In this document: positions 44,135 through 52,695 of the stretch, piece by piece
Position numbering within the stretch: position 1 is the first letter of the stretch
Layout of the letters: the number at the start of each line of letters is the position of its first letter
Assembly: GCF_005893125.1 (NCBI RefSeq)
Contig: NZ_VCJS01000003.1
Span: 1-64,000, forward strand
DNA from: Nonomuraea basaltis
Lineage (GTDB): Bacteria; Actinomycetota; Actinomycetes; Streptosporangiales; Streptosporangiaceae
DNA length: 64,000 nucleotides
Reading direction: 5' to 3'
Program-made: the position numbers and the translations under genes
Notes under the pieces: generated by a model
Database searches by the model: none
Told to the model about the DNA's origin: nothing
What the model saw: only the letters and a program-made list of their open reading frames with translations

Positions 44135-45049
44135 ATGATGGAGACGATCCCCACTGAGTTCGAAGTTCTGGACGAACGGTTCGCCGCGATCGGCGGAGAC
44201 GACAGGGTCGAGGTGCTCTACACCGGCACCCGCTGGTCGGAGGGCCCCGTCTACTTCCCTGCCGGCCGATTCCTGGTGTGGAGCGACATCCCCAACGAGC
44301 GGATGCTGCGCTGGGACGAGATGACGGGCGCGGTCGGGCCGTTCCGCCAGCCGTCCGGCTACGTCAACGGCAACACGCTCGACCGCGAGGGCCGGCTGAT
44401 CTCCTGTGAGCACGGCAACCGCCGCGTCACCCGTACCGAGCACGACGGCTCGATCACGGTGATCGCCGACCGCTGGGAGGGCAGGCGGCTCAACAGCCCC
44501 AACGACGTGGTCGTCCGCTCCGACGGCTCCATCTGGTTCACCGACCCGCCGTACGGCATCCTCAGCGACTACGAGGGCCACGCCGCCGAGCAGGAGATCG
44601 ACGGCTGCCACGTCTACCGGGCCGACCCGGTGACCGGCGAGGTGCGGATCGTGGCCGACGACTTCGTCAGGCCCAACGGCCTGGCCTTCTCGCTGGACGA
44701 GCGCCGGCTCTACGTGGCCGACACCAGCGAGCGGCACCTGCGCGTGTTCGACGTGCGGGAGAACGGCACGCTGGCGGGTGGCAAGGTCTTCGCCGAGGGC
44801 GGCGACGACGACAAGTTCGACGGCATGCGGCTGGACGACACCGGCCGGATCTGGACCGCGGCCGGCAAGGCGGTGCTCTGCTACGACCCGGACGGCACGC
44901 TGATCGGCCGGCTCAAGCTGCCCGAGTTCACCGCCAACCTGGTGTTCGGCGGGCCCAAGCGCAACCGCATGTTCATCGCGGCCTCGACCTCGCTCTACTC
45001 GCTGATGACCAACGTCACGGGCGCCCACCCGGTCTGGGCCGGACGCTAG
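44135..45049 (+). CDS. SMP-30/gluconolactonase family protein
   Basis: 304-residue six-bladed beta-propeller hydrolase of the SMP-30/Gluconolactonase/LRE group, likely a sugar lactonase. RWSEGPVYFPAGRFLVWSD holds the metal-ligand Glu; RRLNSPNDVVV and the IWFTDPPYGI turn are family hallmarks; FVRPNGLAFS and KFDGMRLD complete the metal site. ATG at 44135 follows GGTGGGA. It is divergent from the Lrp regulator that probably controls it. Confidence 0.9.
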   Translation: MMETIPTEFEVLDERFAAIGGDDRVEVLYTGTRWSEGPVYFPAGRFLVWSDIPNERMLRWDEMTGAVGPFRQPSGYVNGNTLDREGRLISCEHGNRRVTRTEHDGSITVIADRWEGRRLNSPNDVVVRSDGSIWFTDPPYGILSDYEGHAAEQEIDGCHVYRADPVTGEVRIVADDFVRPNGLAFSLDERRLYVADTSERHLRVFDVRENGTLAGGKVFAEGGDDDKFDGMRLDDTGRIWTAAGKAVLCYDPDGTLIGRLKLPEFTANLVFGGPKRNRMFIAASTSLYSLMTNVTGAHPVWAGR

Positions 45050-45051
45050 CC

Positions 45052-45783
45052 TCACTCCCACCGGAACAACCGCACGGCCAGCCCGCCGAAAATCAGCAGC
45101 CCGGCGGCCACCACCGCCAGGTGCGGGAGCTGCGGGGCCTGTCCCGCCCAGGTGTCCTTGAGCGCCTGGGCGAACGGCCCCGCCACGGAGAAGTCGCTGA
45201 CCGCGCGCAGCCCGTCCGGCATGACATCGCGCGGCACCCACATGCCCCCCAGGAACATCAACGGGAACATCGCCACCGACCCGATCCCCGGGGCGGCCTT
45301 GCCGTTGGGCGCCAGAGCCGCGATCACCAGCCCGATGGCCATCAGCGCGGCGCTGCCGAGCAGGAAGACCAGGACGAACCCCACCCACTGCCGGGGCGCC
45401 GGCGAGCCGAACACCAGAGCCCCGACCACGATCAGAATGGTCGTGGACACAGCGCCGACGGCCAGATTGATCAGGAGCTGCACGCCCAGCAGCCGCCCCG
45501 GGTGCACGGGCGTGGTGGACATCCGCTTGAGCACGCCCTGCTCGCGGTAGGTGGTGAGCACCGCGGGCACCACATTGCAGGCGAGAACCAGCAGCGCGAG
45601 CAGCGTCATCATGCTCGGCATCTGCGTGTCCACGGGCCTGTCACCGGCGTTCCCGACCTTCGTCATCATCGGGATGCTGAGCCCCAGCACGACCAGGAGG
45701 CCGACCGGCAGCCCGATGGTGAACAGCATGAAGGGCCATTCGCGCAGGTGCAGTTTGGCCTCCACGATGAGGATCTTCTTCAC
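45052..45783 (-). CDS. ABC-2 type transporter permease
   Basis: 243-residue membrane protein with six predicted helices, typical of drug or lipid exporters of the ABC-2 (DrrB-like) family. EQGVLKRMSTTPVHPGRLLG is the conserved cytoplasmic loop, and a GGMWVPRDVMP segment lies before the last helices. GTG at 45783 overlaps the ATPase stop by 4 bp. It forms an exporter with the upstream ATPase. Substrate unknown. Confidence 0.92.
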   Translation of the reverse strand: MKKILIVEAKLHLREWPFMLFTIGLPVGLLVVLGLSIPMMTKVGNAGDRPVDTQMPSMMTLLALLVLACNVVPAVLTTYREQGVLKRMSTTPVHPGRLLGVQLLINLAVGAVSTTILIVVGALVFGSPAPRQWVGFVLVFLLGSAALMAIGLVIAALAPNGKAAPGIGSVAMFPLMFLGGMWVPRDVMPDGLRAVSDFSVAGPFAQALKDTWAGQAPQLPHLAVVAAGLLIFGGLAVRLFRWE

Positions 45784-46685
45784 GAGAGCTTCCTTCCGGT
45801 GAGTGCGAGGAACGCGTCGTCGAGCGTGGCCTGTTCGGTGCGCAGGTCTCCGGGGACGACCTGGTGCCGGGCCAGGGCGAGGATGACCGCGGGAGCGAGG
45901 TTGCCGGAGCCGCTCACCACGACCTGGCCGCCGCTCCTGCTGACCTCGCGCACCTCGGGCAGGGCGAGCAGCACGGCGTCGTCGACGGGCGCGGACGGCC
46001 GGAACCGCACTCGCTGCTCCTCGCCCACCTGCGCGATCAGCCCGGCGGGCGTGTCGGTGGCGGCCACCTTGCCCGCGTCGATCAGCGCGAGCCGGTCGCA
46101 GAGCCGCTCGGCCTCCTCCATGAAGTGGGTGACCAGCACGATCGTCACCCCGGAATCGCGTACCTGCTCGACCAGCTCCCAGGTGTCCCTGCGGGCCTGC
46201 GGGTCCAGCCCGGTGGTCAGCTCGTCGAGTACCGCCACACGGGGCCTGCCGACCAGCGCCAGCGCAACGGACAGCCGCTGCCGCTGACCGCCGGAGAGCT
46301 TCTTGAACGTGGTGTCGCGCTTGCCGCCGAGCCCGACCCGCTCCACCAGCTCGGACCAGTCGGCCGGGTCGGGGTAGAAGGAGGCGTAGAGGTCCATGGC
46401 CTCCCACACCTTGATCTTCTCCGGCAGGGCGGCGCTCTGGAGCTGCATGCCGAGCACCTTGCGCAGCTCGTCCCGGTCCTTCCGGGGGTCCAGCCCGGCC
46501 ACCCGTACGGTGCCGCCGTCCGGCGCCCGCAGACCCGCGACGCATTCCACGGTGGTGGTCTTGCCGGCGCCGTTCGGGCCCAGGATGCCGAAGATCTCCC
46601 CCTCGGCGACCTCGAACGACACGTCGTCGACCGCCAGGTGGTTCGGATACTGCTTCCGCAGGTTCCTGACCTCGATGATTTTCAT
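45780..46685 (-). CDS. ABC-2 exporter ATP-binding protein
   Basis: 301-residue DrrA-like ATPase: Walker A GPNGAGKT (about 37-44), signature LSGGQRQR, Walker B VAVLDELTTGLD (Glu-Leu in place of the usual Glu-Pro), H-loop VTHFMEEAE, and a C-terminal regulatory part. ATG at 46685 gives the family start; no strong SD is visible. It is divergent from a two-component system 109 bp away, the common arrangement of a regulator controlling an exporter. Confidence 0.94.
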   Translation of the reverse strand: MKIIEVRNLRKQYPNHLAVDDVSFEVAEGEIFGILGPNGAGKTTTVECVAGLRAPDGGTVRVAGLDPRKDRDELRKVLGMQLQSAALPEKIKVWEAMDLYASFYPDPADWSELVERVGLGGKRDTTFKKLSGGQRQRLSVALALVGRPRVAVLDELTTGLDPQARRDTWELVEQVRDSGVTIVLVTHFMEEAERLCDRLALIDAGKVAATDTPAGLIAQVGEEQRVRFRPSAPVDDAVLLALPEVREVSRSGGQVVVSGSGNLAPAVILALARHQVVPGDLRTEQATLDDAFLALTGRKLS

Positions 46686-46793
46686 GGCATTGACGCTAGG
46701 AACGCCGGAGGCATGGCGGAATCCGACTAGATGCCCGGCAAGGGTGTACCTAGGTGCAGTGACCCTACGCGGTCCCTGCCGCACACTGAAGGC

Positions 46794-48224
46794 ATGCTTC
46801 GGAGGTTCGGTCAGATCACGGTGCTTCTCGCGCTGCTCGTCGTCGAGGTGCCGATGATCCTCCTGTCCGTCGTCATGCTGGTCCTGTCGGTGGCGGTGGG
46901 CATGGTCTTCCTGTTCCCGCCGCAGGCCCGGATGGTCAGGATGCTGGCCGAGCTCAACCGGCGGCTGATGCGCGCGTGGACGGATCTCCCGATCGAGGCC
47001 CCGTACCTCCCCAAGCCCCCGCCACCGGTGCCGCAGGCGGACGGGATGTACCGCTCGGACCGCACCCTGTACAGATCGCCGCGCATTCCGGCCTGGAACG
47101 ACCGCTGGAAGTGGCTGATCAGCGACCCGGCCACCTGGCGCGACGATCTCTGGCTGTTACTGGACCCCCTGGTGAAGGTGGCCCTGTTGCCGCTGTTCAT
47201 CCTGCTCCCTCCGCAGGGCCTGCGCCTCTACGCGTTCTGGAGCGACCTGCTGCTCGGCGCGACCGCCGCGAGCCGGCTGGCCGGCCAGGTGAGCCACCTC
47301 AAGCGCACGCGCAACCTGGCGACCGACTCCCAGGCGGCCGAGATGCGCAGGATCGAGCGCGACCTGCACGACGGCACGCAGGCCAGGCTGGTGGCGATCG
47401 GCATGACGCTCGGCGCGGTCGAGCAACTCGTCGACAACGATCCCGCGTCGGCCAAGGCGCTGCTGGCCAAGGCCCGGGAAGTGTCCTCCGAGACGCTGTC
47501 CGAGCTGCGCCGGGTCATTCGCGGCATCCATCCCCCGGTGCTCGCCGAGCGCGGGCTCGGTGACGCCGTACGCGCGCTGGCCATGGACAGCCCGCTGCGG
47601 GTCACCGTAGAGGTGGACCTGCCGCACCGGCCCGAGCCGCCGGTGGAGGCGGCGGCGTACTTCGCCGTCAGCGAGCTGCTCTCCAACGCCGCCCGGCACG
47701 GCGACGCCCGGTCGGCGACGGTGGACATCAGCTCCAGCGGCGCCGACCTGCGCATCACGGTCACCGACGACGGCATGGGCGGCGCCGACCCGGCCAAGGG
47801 CAGCGGCCTGGCCGGCATCGAACGGCGGCTGTCCGCGTTCGACGGGGTGCTCGCGCTGAACAGCCCGCCCGGCGGCCCCACCACGGTGATGATGGAGCTG
47901 CCCAGGGCGCTGCCGGAGCACTGGTCGGGCAACCTGTCCAAGCTCCCCCGCCGGAAGGCGATCCTGGTCACGTTCCTGTGGGCGACGGCCTGGTGCCCGA
48001 CCTTCCCGCAGGGGTTCGTGGCGGCCATCTTCAAGCTGATCGACTTCGACGAGAAGGCCTGGTTCCTCGCGCTGCACCTTCCCGAGGTCTGGCAGTGGCC
48101 GGTGATCATCGGCATGATCGCGCTCGGGCTTACCATGCATGCCATGGCCATCCGCATCCCCGCGACCCACAACCGGGAGCAGTGGATGGCGGAAGCGACC
48201 CCGACCAAACCCTGGTGCTCATGA
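46794..48224 (+). CDS. sensor histidine kinase (NarL-type partner)
   Basis: 476-residue HisKA_3 kinase. The N-terminal membrane region contains a helix at about 8-40 and a hydrophobic stretch near 120-155. The phospho-acceptor His is in RIERDLHDGTQARL (residue 192), and the ATPase has ELLSNAARHG and DDGMGGADPAKGSGLAGIERRL. Unusually, two more membrane helices follow the ATPase (about 390-415 and 435-460). ATG at 46794 has GAAGG very close. The response regulator overlaps it by 4 bp. The divergent ABC-2 exporter is a plausible target. Confidence 0.9.
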   Translation: MLRRFGQITVLLALLVVEVPMILLSVVMLVLSVAVGMVFLFPPQARMVRMLAELNRRLMRAWTDLPIEAPYLPKPPPPVPQADGMYRSDRTLYRSPRIPAWNDRWKWLISDPATWRDDLWLLLDPLVKVALLPLFILLPPQGLRLYAFWSDLLLGATAASRLAGQVSHLKRTRNLATDSQAAEMRRIERDLHDGTQARLVAIGMTLGAVEQLVDNDPASAKALLAKAREVSSETLSELRRVIRGIHPPVLAERGLGDAVRALAMDSPLRVTVEVDLPHRPEPPVEAAAYFAVSELLSNAARHGDARSATVDISSSGADLRITVTDDGMGGADPAKGSGLAGIERRLSAFDGVLALNSPPGGPTTVMMELPRALPEHWSGNLSKLPRRKAILVTFLWATAWCPTFPQGFVAAIFKLIDFDEKAWFLALHLPEVWQWPVIIGMIALGLTMHAMAIRIPATHNREQWMAEATPTKPWCS

Positions 48225-48874
48225 ATCGCGTGCTCATCGCCGAAGACCTCTACCTGCTCAGAGACGGGCTCGTCCACCTGCTCCAGGCCCATGGCTTCAC
48301 GGTCGTGGGCGCCGTGGAGTCCGGCCCCGAGCTGCTGAAGGGCCTGCTCGAGCTGCGCCCCGACGTCTCGATCGTCGACGTGCGCCTGCCGCCGACGTTC
48401 ACCGACGAGGGCCTGCAGGCCGCGCTGGCGGCCAGGAAGTCGGTGCCGGGACTGCCCATCCTCGTGCTGTCCCAGCACGTCGAGCAGTTGTACGCCCGCG
48501 AATTGCTGGCCGACGGCTCGGGCGCGATCGGCTACCTGCTCAAGGACCGGGTCTTCAACGCCGAGCAGTTCATCGACGCGGTACGCCGGGTCGCCGCGGG
48601 CGGCACCGCCATGGACCCAGAGGTGATCGCCAAGCTGCTGGCCAGCAACGCCAGGCACGAGCCGCTGGCCGCGCTCACGCCGCGCGAGCGGGAGGTGCTC
48701 GAGGCCATGGCGGAAGGGCGGTCCAACGCCGCGATCTCCCAGCGGCTCTACCTCAGCGAGAGCGCCGTGGCCAAGCACACCGCCAACATCTTTGCCAAAC
48801 TGGGCCTCGCGCCGTCGGACGACGACAACCGGCGGGTGCTGGCCGTGCTCGCCTACCTCAACAGCCGTGGCTGA
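48221..48874 (+). CDS. LuxR-type response regulator (NarL family)
   Basis: 217-residue regulator with a receiver domain (phospho-acceptor Asp53 in SIVDVRLPP, LSQHVE, and the Lys of YLLKDRV) and a C-terminal LuxR HTH (LTPREREVLEAMAEGRSN, LSESAVAKHTANIFAKLGL). The start overlaps the kinase stop (ATGA), so the pair is coupled. It likely regulates the neighbouring ABC-2 exporter. Confidence 0.95.
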   Translation: MNRVLIAEDLYLLRDGLVHLLQAHGFTVVGAVESGPELLKGLLELRPDVSIVDVRLPPTFTDEGLQAALAARKSVPGLPILVLSQHVEQLYARELLADGSGAIGYLLKDRVFNAEQFIDAVRRVAAGGTAMDPEVIAKLLASNARHEPLAALTPREREVLEAMAEGRSNAAISQRLYLSESAVAKHTANIFAKLGLAPSDDDNRRVLAVLAYLNSRG

Positions 48875-48995
48875 CGGGAAGCTCTCATAGCGCCGGTGAC
48901 GGGAAGCCCCTCGCGGCCGCGGCGGAACGCGCCCGGTGTTGTCGGTCGCCTCGGCTATTTTCATAGAGGCACGGCGTGACGAAGGGGTGTAACAG

Positions 48996-50093
48996 GTGAA
49001 GATCCGGGTTAACCGCGATGTACTGGCAGATGCGGTGGCGTGGGCTGCCCGAGTCCTGCCCAGCCGCCCTGTGGTGCCCGTCCTGTCCGGGCTGCTGCTG
49101 CAGGCAGGCGAGGAGCTGAGCCTGTCCGCGTTCGACTACGACGTCTCCGCCAGGGCCGTCGTCGACGCCGACGTGTCCGAGACGGGCAGCGTCCTGATCC
49201 CCGGCCGGCTGCTGGCCGAGATCAGCCGCAGCTTGCCCGCCGACGACGTGGAGATCGTCACCGAGGGCGCCGAGGCGGTGCTGACCTGCGGAAGCGCCGA
49301 GTTCGGGCTCGTCACGATGCCGGTCGAGGACTTCCCGGCCATGCCCGCGATGCCGCCCAGCATCGGCGCCATCGGCGGCGGCGTGTTCGCCTCCGCCGTC
49401 GCCCAGGTCGCACCCGCCGCCAGCCGCGACGACACGCTGCCGATGCTCACCGGCATCAGGGTCGACATCGAGGGTGAGTCCGTGGCCATGGCGGCGACCG
49501 ACCGCTACCGCATCGCCGCCCGTGACTTCACCTGGCGCCCGGCCGGCCCGGACGTCGCCGTCTCCGCGATGGTGCCGGCGCGGGTGCTGGTCGAGGTGGC
49601 CAAGTCGCTGCGCGGCGGCGAGGTGTCGGTCGCGATGGGCGACGGGGTGGCCGGGTTCGAGAGCGTCGGGCGCAGCACGACCGTGCGGCTGCTCGACGAG
49701 CAGTTCATCGACTACCGCGCCCGGCTGACCAACGACTGGTCGATCAGGGCCAACGTGCCGGTGGCGGCGTTCGTCAACGCGATCAAGCGGGTGGCGCTGG
49801 TGGCCGAGCGCAACACCGCGATCCGGCTGTCGTTCACCCAGGGGCAGGTGCTGATCCAGGCGGGTGGCGGTGACATCGGGCGCGGGACCGAGGTGGTGGA
49901 GTGCGAGCTGCGCGGCGACGACATCCAGATCGCTTTCCAGTCGCAGTTCCTGCTCGACGGGCTGACGGGGATCGAGAGCGAGCTGGCGCGCATCAACCTG
50001 GAGTCGCCCACCAGGCCCGCCCTCATCCAGGACGTCCCGGGCGACGCCGCCCCGGCCTTCCGCTATCTGGTCATGTCCCTCCGCCAGTCATAA
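48996..50093 (+). CDS. DnaN-like DNA polymerase III beta clamp (probable paralogue)
   Basis: 365-residue sliding-clamp protein with three related domains, full length. Family segments include ARVLPSRPVVPVLSGLLLQA, the ASRDDTLPMLTGIRV junction and AATDRYRIAARDF, and the C-terminal YLVMSLRQS stands where DnaN has the partner-contacting YLLMPVR-type end. The canonical dnaN should lie just after dnaA, outside this window, so this is probably a second copy, with a non-standard tail (Ser-Leu for Pro-Val). It is a single-gene unit among accessory genes and may serve a special polymerase or repair. Confidence 0.85.
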   Translation: MKIRVNRDVLADAVAWAARVLPSRPVVPVLSGLLLQAGEELSLSAFDYDVSARAVVDADVSETGSVLIPGRLLAEISRSLPADDVEIVTEGAEAVLTCGSAEFGLVTMPVEDFPAMPAMPPSIGAIGGGVFASAVAQVAPAASRDDTLPMLTGIRVDIEGESVAMAATDRYRIAARDFTWRPAGPDVAVSAMVPARVLVEVAKSLRGGEVSVAMGDGVAGFESVGRSTTVRLLDEQFIDYRARLTNDWSIRANVPVAAFVNAIKRVALVAERNTAIRLSFTQGQVLIQAGGGDIGRGTEVVECELRGDDIQIAFQSQFLLDGLTGIESELARINLESPTRPALIQDVPGDAAPAFRYLVMSLRQS

Positions 50094-50223
50094 CCCCTTT
50101 TTGTTCTTGTACGGCAAGCCAACGAGGCGCCACCCGCCGACCGGGGCCGGGCGCCTCCAGGGTGACGCCCTCTGACCCGCACAGGGTCGGCCGCCGCAAC
50201 GGCGCACAGGCATCGGTGCCTCC

Positions 50224-50721
50224 CTACAGGCGCCGGCCGTCTGCTTCGGCCGCGCCGGGCGGGTCGTTTCGGTCCTTGGCCGTCTGGCGTTCGGCGACCA
50301 GCTTGAAGACCCGCTTGAAGTCCGCGTACGCCTGCTCGCCCACCGCCCGCGCGTGCTCCGCCTCCATCGCGGCGAGGACGGCGTCCGACTTGGCCATGTG
50401 ATCCCGGCCCTTCTCGGTGGGCACGATCAGCTTGGCCCGGCGGTCGGCCGGGTCCGCCTGCCGCTCCACGTACCCCAGCTCGACCAGCTCGTCCACCAGC
50501 GTGCCGATCACCTGCTTGTGCTGGCCCGACTGCGCGGCCAGGTCGGTGGCCCTGCTGCCCTCCTCGTCCAGGTACGCCATCACGGCACCGTGCCGTGGCC
50601 TGAGCCGCGGATGCCCCTGCTCGGCCAGCCTGGTGAACAGCTCCCGCTGCAGGCTGAAAAGAGTCCTGCTGGACAGGATGCCGAGATCGGGCTTTTCCTG
50701 CTTGCGCTGGCTCCTGCGCAC
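50224..50721 (-). CDS. MarR family transcriptional regulator
   Basis: 165-residue winged-helix regulator with the HTH near residues 55-105 (SRATDLAAQSGQHKQVIGTLVDEL and the DPADRRAKLIVPTEKG wing). GTG at 50721 has GGAGGG upstream. It is divergent from the monooxygenase-like/NmrA gene pair; the spacer holds an ATTAGT-C-ACTAAT palindrome, the likely operator. It may sense a phenolic or oxidising compound handled by those genes. Confidence 0.9.
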   Translation of the reverse strand: MRRSQRKQEKPDLGILSSRTLFSLQRELFTRLAEQGHPRLRPRHGAVMAYLDEEGSRATDLAAQSGQHKQVIGTLVDELVELGYVERQADPADRRAKLIVPTEKGRDHMAKSDAVLAAMEAEHARAVGEQAYADFKRVFKLVAERQTAKDRNDPPGAAEADGRRL

Positions 50722-50733
50722 TCACACCCTCCA

Positions 50734-50774
50734 ATTAGTCACTAATCTTGACCGTCACTAATTATTACTATATT
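50734..50774 (+). promoter_or_regulatory. MarR operator and promoter of the divergent operon
   Basis: A perfect 6+1+6 palindrome attagt-c-actaat (50734-50746) is followed by TTGACC (50748-50753) and TATATT (50769-50774), a plausible -35/-10 pair. The 9-mer gtcactaat recurs 16 bp downstream between them (50754-50762), so a repressor could cover the promoter. Confidence 0.7.
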
Positions 50775-50783
50775 GTCCGTGAC

Positions 50784-51071
50784 ATGACGACAACGGTGGA
50801 ACTCACCAGGTTCCGCGTCTCTCCCGGCCACGCCGACCGGCTGCTGGCGGCCCGCCAGGGGATGATCGTGGACTTCCAGGCCGACCGGGCCGGATTCCTG
50901 GACGCCAAGCTGGTCCGCGTGTCCGACGGCGAATGGCTGGACATCGTGGAGTGGCGCTCGGCCGAGGACTTCGCGGCCTCCCGCGCCAAGGGCGCCAACC
51001 TGCCCGGCATCCGGGCCTTCTTCGACCTGATCGACGAGCTCGTGTCCATGGAAGAGGGGACAACGCGATGA
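50784..51071 (+). CDS. antibiotic biosynthesis monooxygenase-like (ABM/dimeric alpha-beta barrel) protein
   Basis: 95-residue protein with the one-domain ferredoxin-like fold of ABM quinol monooxygenases and related small enzymes (VELTRFRVSPGHADRLLAAR, GFLDAKLVRVSDGEWLDIVEWRS). ATG at 50784 lies 9 bp after TATATT, so the transcript is nearly leaderless. It overlaps the NmrA-like gene by 4 bp (ATGA). A role in oxidising or sensing an aromatic compound under MarR control is inferred. Confidence 0.75.
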   Translation: MTTTVELTRFRVSPGHADRLLAARQGMIVDFQADRAGFLDAKLVRVSDGEWLDIVEWRSAEDFAASRAKGANLPGIRAFFDLIDELVSMEEGTTR

Positions 51072-51904
51072 CCATCTTGATCACCGGTGCCACCGGCACT
51101 GTTTCCGGCGCCGTGCTGCGATCCTTGGCGGGCACGGAGGACGTGCGGGTCCTGGTGCGTGACGCGGCGAAGGCGCCGTCGGGCGTAGAGGTGGCGGTCG
51201 GCGACCTGGACGACCCCGCCACGCTCGACCAGGCGTTCAAGGGCGTGGACAGGCTGTGGCTGCTGACCGCGATGGGCCCGCAGGCACCACATGCCGGCAT
51301 GAACGCCGTCTGGGCGGCGAGAAGGGCCGGGGTGAGCCACGTGGTGCGGATGTCGGCCATCGGCGCCGCCCATGACGCGCCGACCCGCAACGGCCGGCTG
51401 CACGCCCTGTCGGACGTCGAGCTCGCCGCCTCAGGGCTCGGCTGGACCGTCATCCGCCCGGCCTTCTTCATGCAGAACCTTTTCGGCTCGGTCAACGGCG
51501 ACACCCTCTACGGCGCGACGGGCGAGGGGCGGCTGGGCATGATCGACGTACGTGACATCGGCGACTTCGCCGCCGCGGTCCTGAGTGATCCCGCGCCGCA
51601 CAAGGGCAAGACCTACACTCTCACGGGCCCATCCAGCATCTCACTACGGGATGCGGCCGCCGAGCTGGAGCAGGTGTACGGCATGCCGATCGCCTACCAG
51701 CCGGTCACGCCGGACGACGCCTACCGCTCGATGCTGGCGGCCGGGCTGCCGGAGTGGATCGCCGCGGTCAACAGGGAATACCTCACGGCGTACGCGCAGG
51801 GCTGGGGTGACTACACCACCTCGACGTTCACGGACGTGATGGGCCACCCCGGCAGGTCGTTCACCGACTTCGCGAGAGATCACGCCGCCCACCTGCGCCC
51901 CTGA
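51068..51904 (+). CDS. NAD(P)H-binding NmrA-like oxidoreductase
   Basis: 278-residue atypical short-chain dehydrogenase. The N-terminal ITGATGTVSGAVLRSL is a Rossmann nucleotide-binding motif. HVVRMSAIGA and WTVIRPAFFMQNLFG are typical of NmrA/HSCARG and quinone oxidoreductase 2-like proteins. It is coupled to the small ABM gene and under the likely control of the divergent MarR. It ends in a hairpin that contains its own stop codon. Confidence 0.87.
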   Translation: MTILITGATGTVSGAVLRSLAGTEDVRVLVRDAAKAPSGVEVAVGDLDDPATLDQAFKGVDRLWLLTAMGPQAPHAGMNAVWAARRAGVSHVVRMSAIGAAHDAPTRNGRLHALSDVELAASGLGWTVIRPAFFMQNLFGSVNGDTLYGATGEGRLGMIDVRDIGDFAAAVLSDPAPHKGKTYTLTGPSSISLRDAAAELEQVYGMPIAYQPVTPDDAYRSMLAAGLPEWIAAVNREYLTAYAQGWGDYTTSTFTDVMGHPGRSFTDFARDHAAHLRP

Positions 51905-51924
51905 CCCCTGAAGGCAGGGGTCAG
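51901..51924. terminator. hairpin spanning the stop codons of two convergent genes
   Basis: ctgacccctg at 51901-51910 pairs perfectly with caggggtcag at 51915-51924 around an aagg loop. It contains the TGA of the NmrA-like gene and the TGA of the GntR gene. Confidence 0.7.
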
Positions 51925-52595
51925 GACTCGGTGAGGGCGATGAGGATGTGCTCCATGCAGGCGTGTCCCGCCCGCTCGGCCGCCGACGCGTCCCCGGCCG
52001 CGATGGCGCGGGCGATCGCGTCGTGCGGGATGTAGCTCTTGTTCAGCGACGTCCCCGCAGCCGTGATGCTGGCCCGCAGCGCCGCCGAGAAGTCCTCGTA
52101 AAGGTCGATGAGCACGAGGTTGTGCGTGGCGTGCGCGACCGCCATGTGGAAGGCCAGGTCGGCCTCGACGAAGTAGTCGGGGTCGTCCAGCTCCCACGCG
52201 CGGTCCCGCTCAGTCAGCGCGGCCTCGATGCGGACGATGTCCTCGTCGGTGCGCCGGGTGGCCGCCAGGCGCGCCGACTCGACCTCGAGCGCCCGGCGTA
52301 CCTCGAAGATCTCGAGCTGCTCGGCCTGCTTCAGCCGGCGCAGCATGGCGCCGGACAGCTCGCTGGTCGCCCGGACGTAAGTGCCGTCTCCCTGACGGCA
52401 CTCGAGCAGCCCGGCGTGCGTGAGCGCGCGTACGGCCTCCCGAACGGTGTTGCGTCCCACCCCGAGTTGCTCAGCGAGCACGGTCTCGGTAGGGATCTTG
52501 CCGTTCATCCGCCATGATCCTGAGGTGATCTGCTCCTTGAGCTGATCGATCACCTGGTCGACGAGCGAAGCCCGCTGCGCCGTACGCAGACTCAC
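51921..52595 (-). CDS. GntR family (FadR subfamily) transcriptional regulator
   Basis: 224-residue regulator. The winged HTH is at about 8-75 (LVDQVIDQLKEQITSGSW, PTETVLAEQLGVGRNTVREAVRALTHAGL), followed by an all-helical FCD effector domain (about 90-215) with the metal-binding pattern D...H...H (EADLAFHMAVAHATHN). GTG at 52595 has GGAGGAGG upstream. An imperfect inverted repeat accaatca / tgactggt (52616-52644) in its promoter may be the operator. No metabolic neighbour reveals the ligand. Confidence 0.9.
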   Translation of the reverse strand: MSLRTAQRASLVDQVIDQLKEQITSGSWRMNGKIPTETVLAEQLGVGRNTVREAVRALTHAGLLECRQGDGTYVRATSELSGAMLRRLKQAEQLEIFEVRRALEVESARLAATRRTDEDIVRIEAALTERDRAWELDDPDYFVEADLAFHMAVAHATHNLVLIDLYEDFSAALRASITAAGTSLNKSYIPHDAIARAIAAGDASAAERAGHACMEHILIALTES

Positions 52596-52695
52596 AGTCC
52601 GCCTCCTCCGGGGAAACCAATCATCCTATGAGTCAATGACTGGTCGACCCTAATTATTCCAGACTCCAAACGCCAAATCTGGAGCTTCCGGAGGA

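Noticed and set aside
51068..51904. Biosynthetic gene cluster around the ABM/NmrA pair
   Set aside because: Only two small enzymes and a MarR regulator; no core synthase is present.
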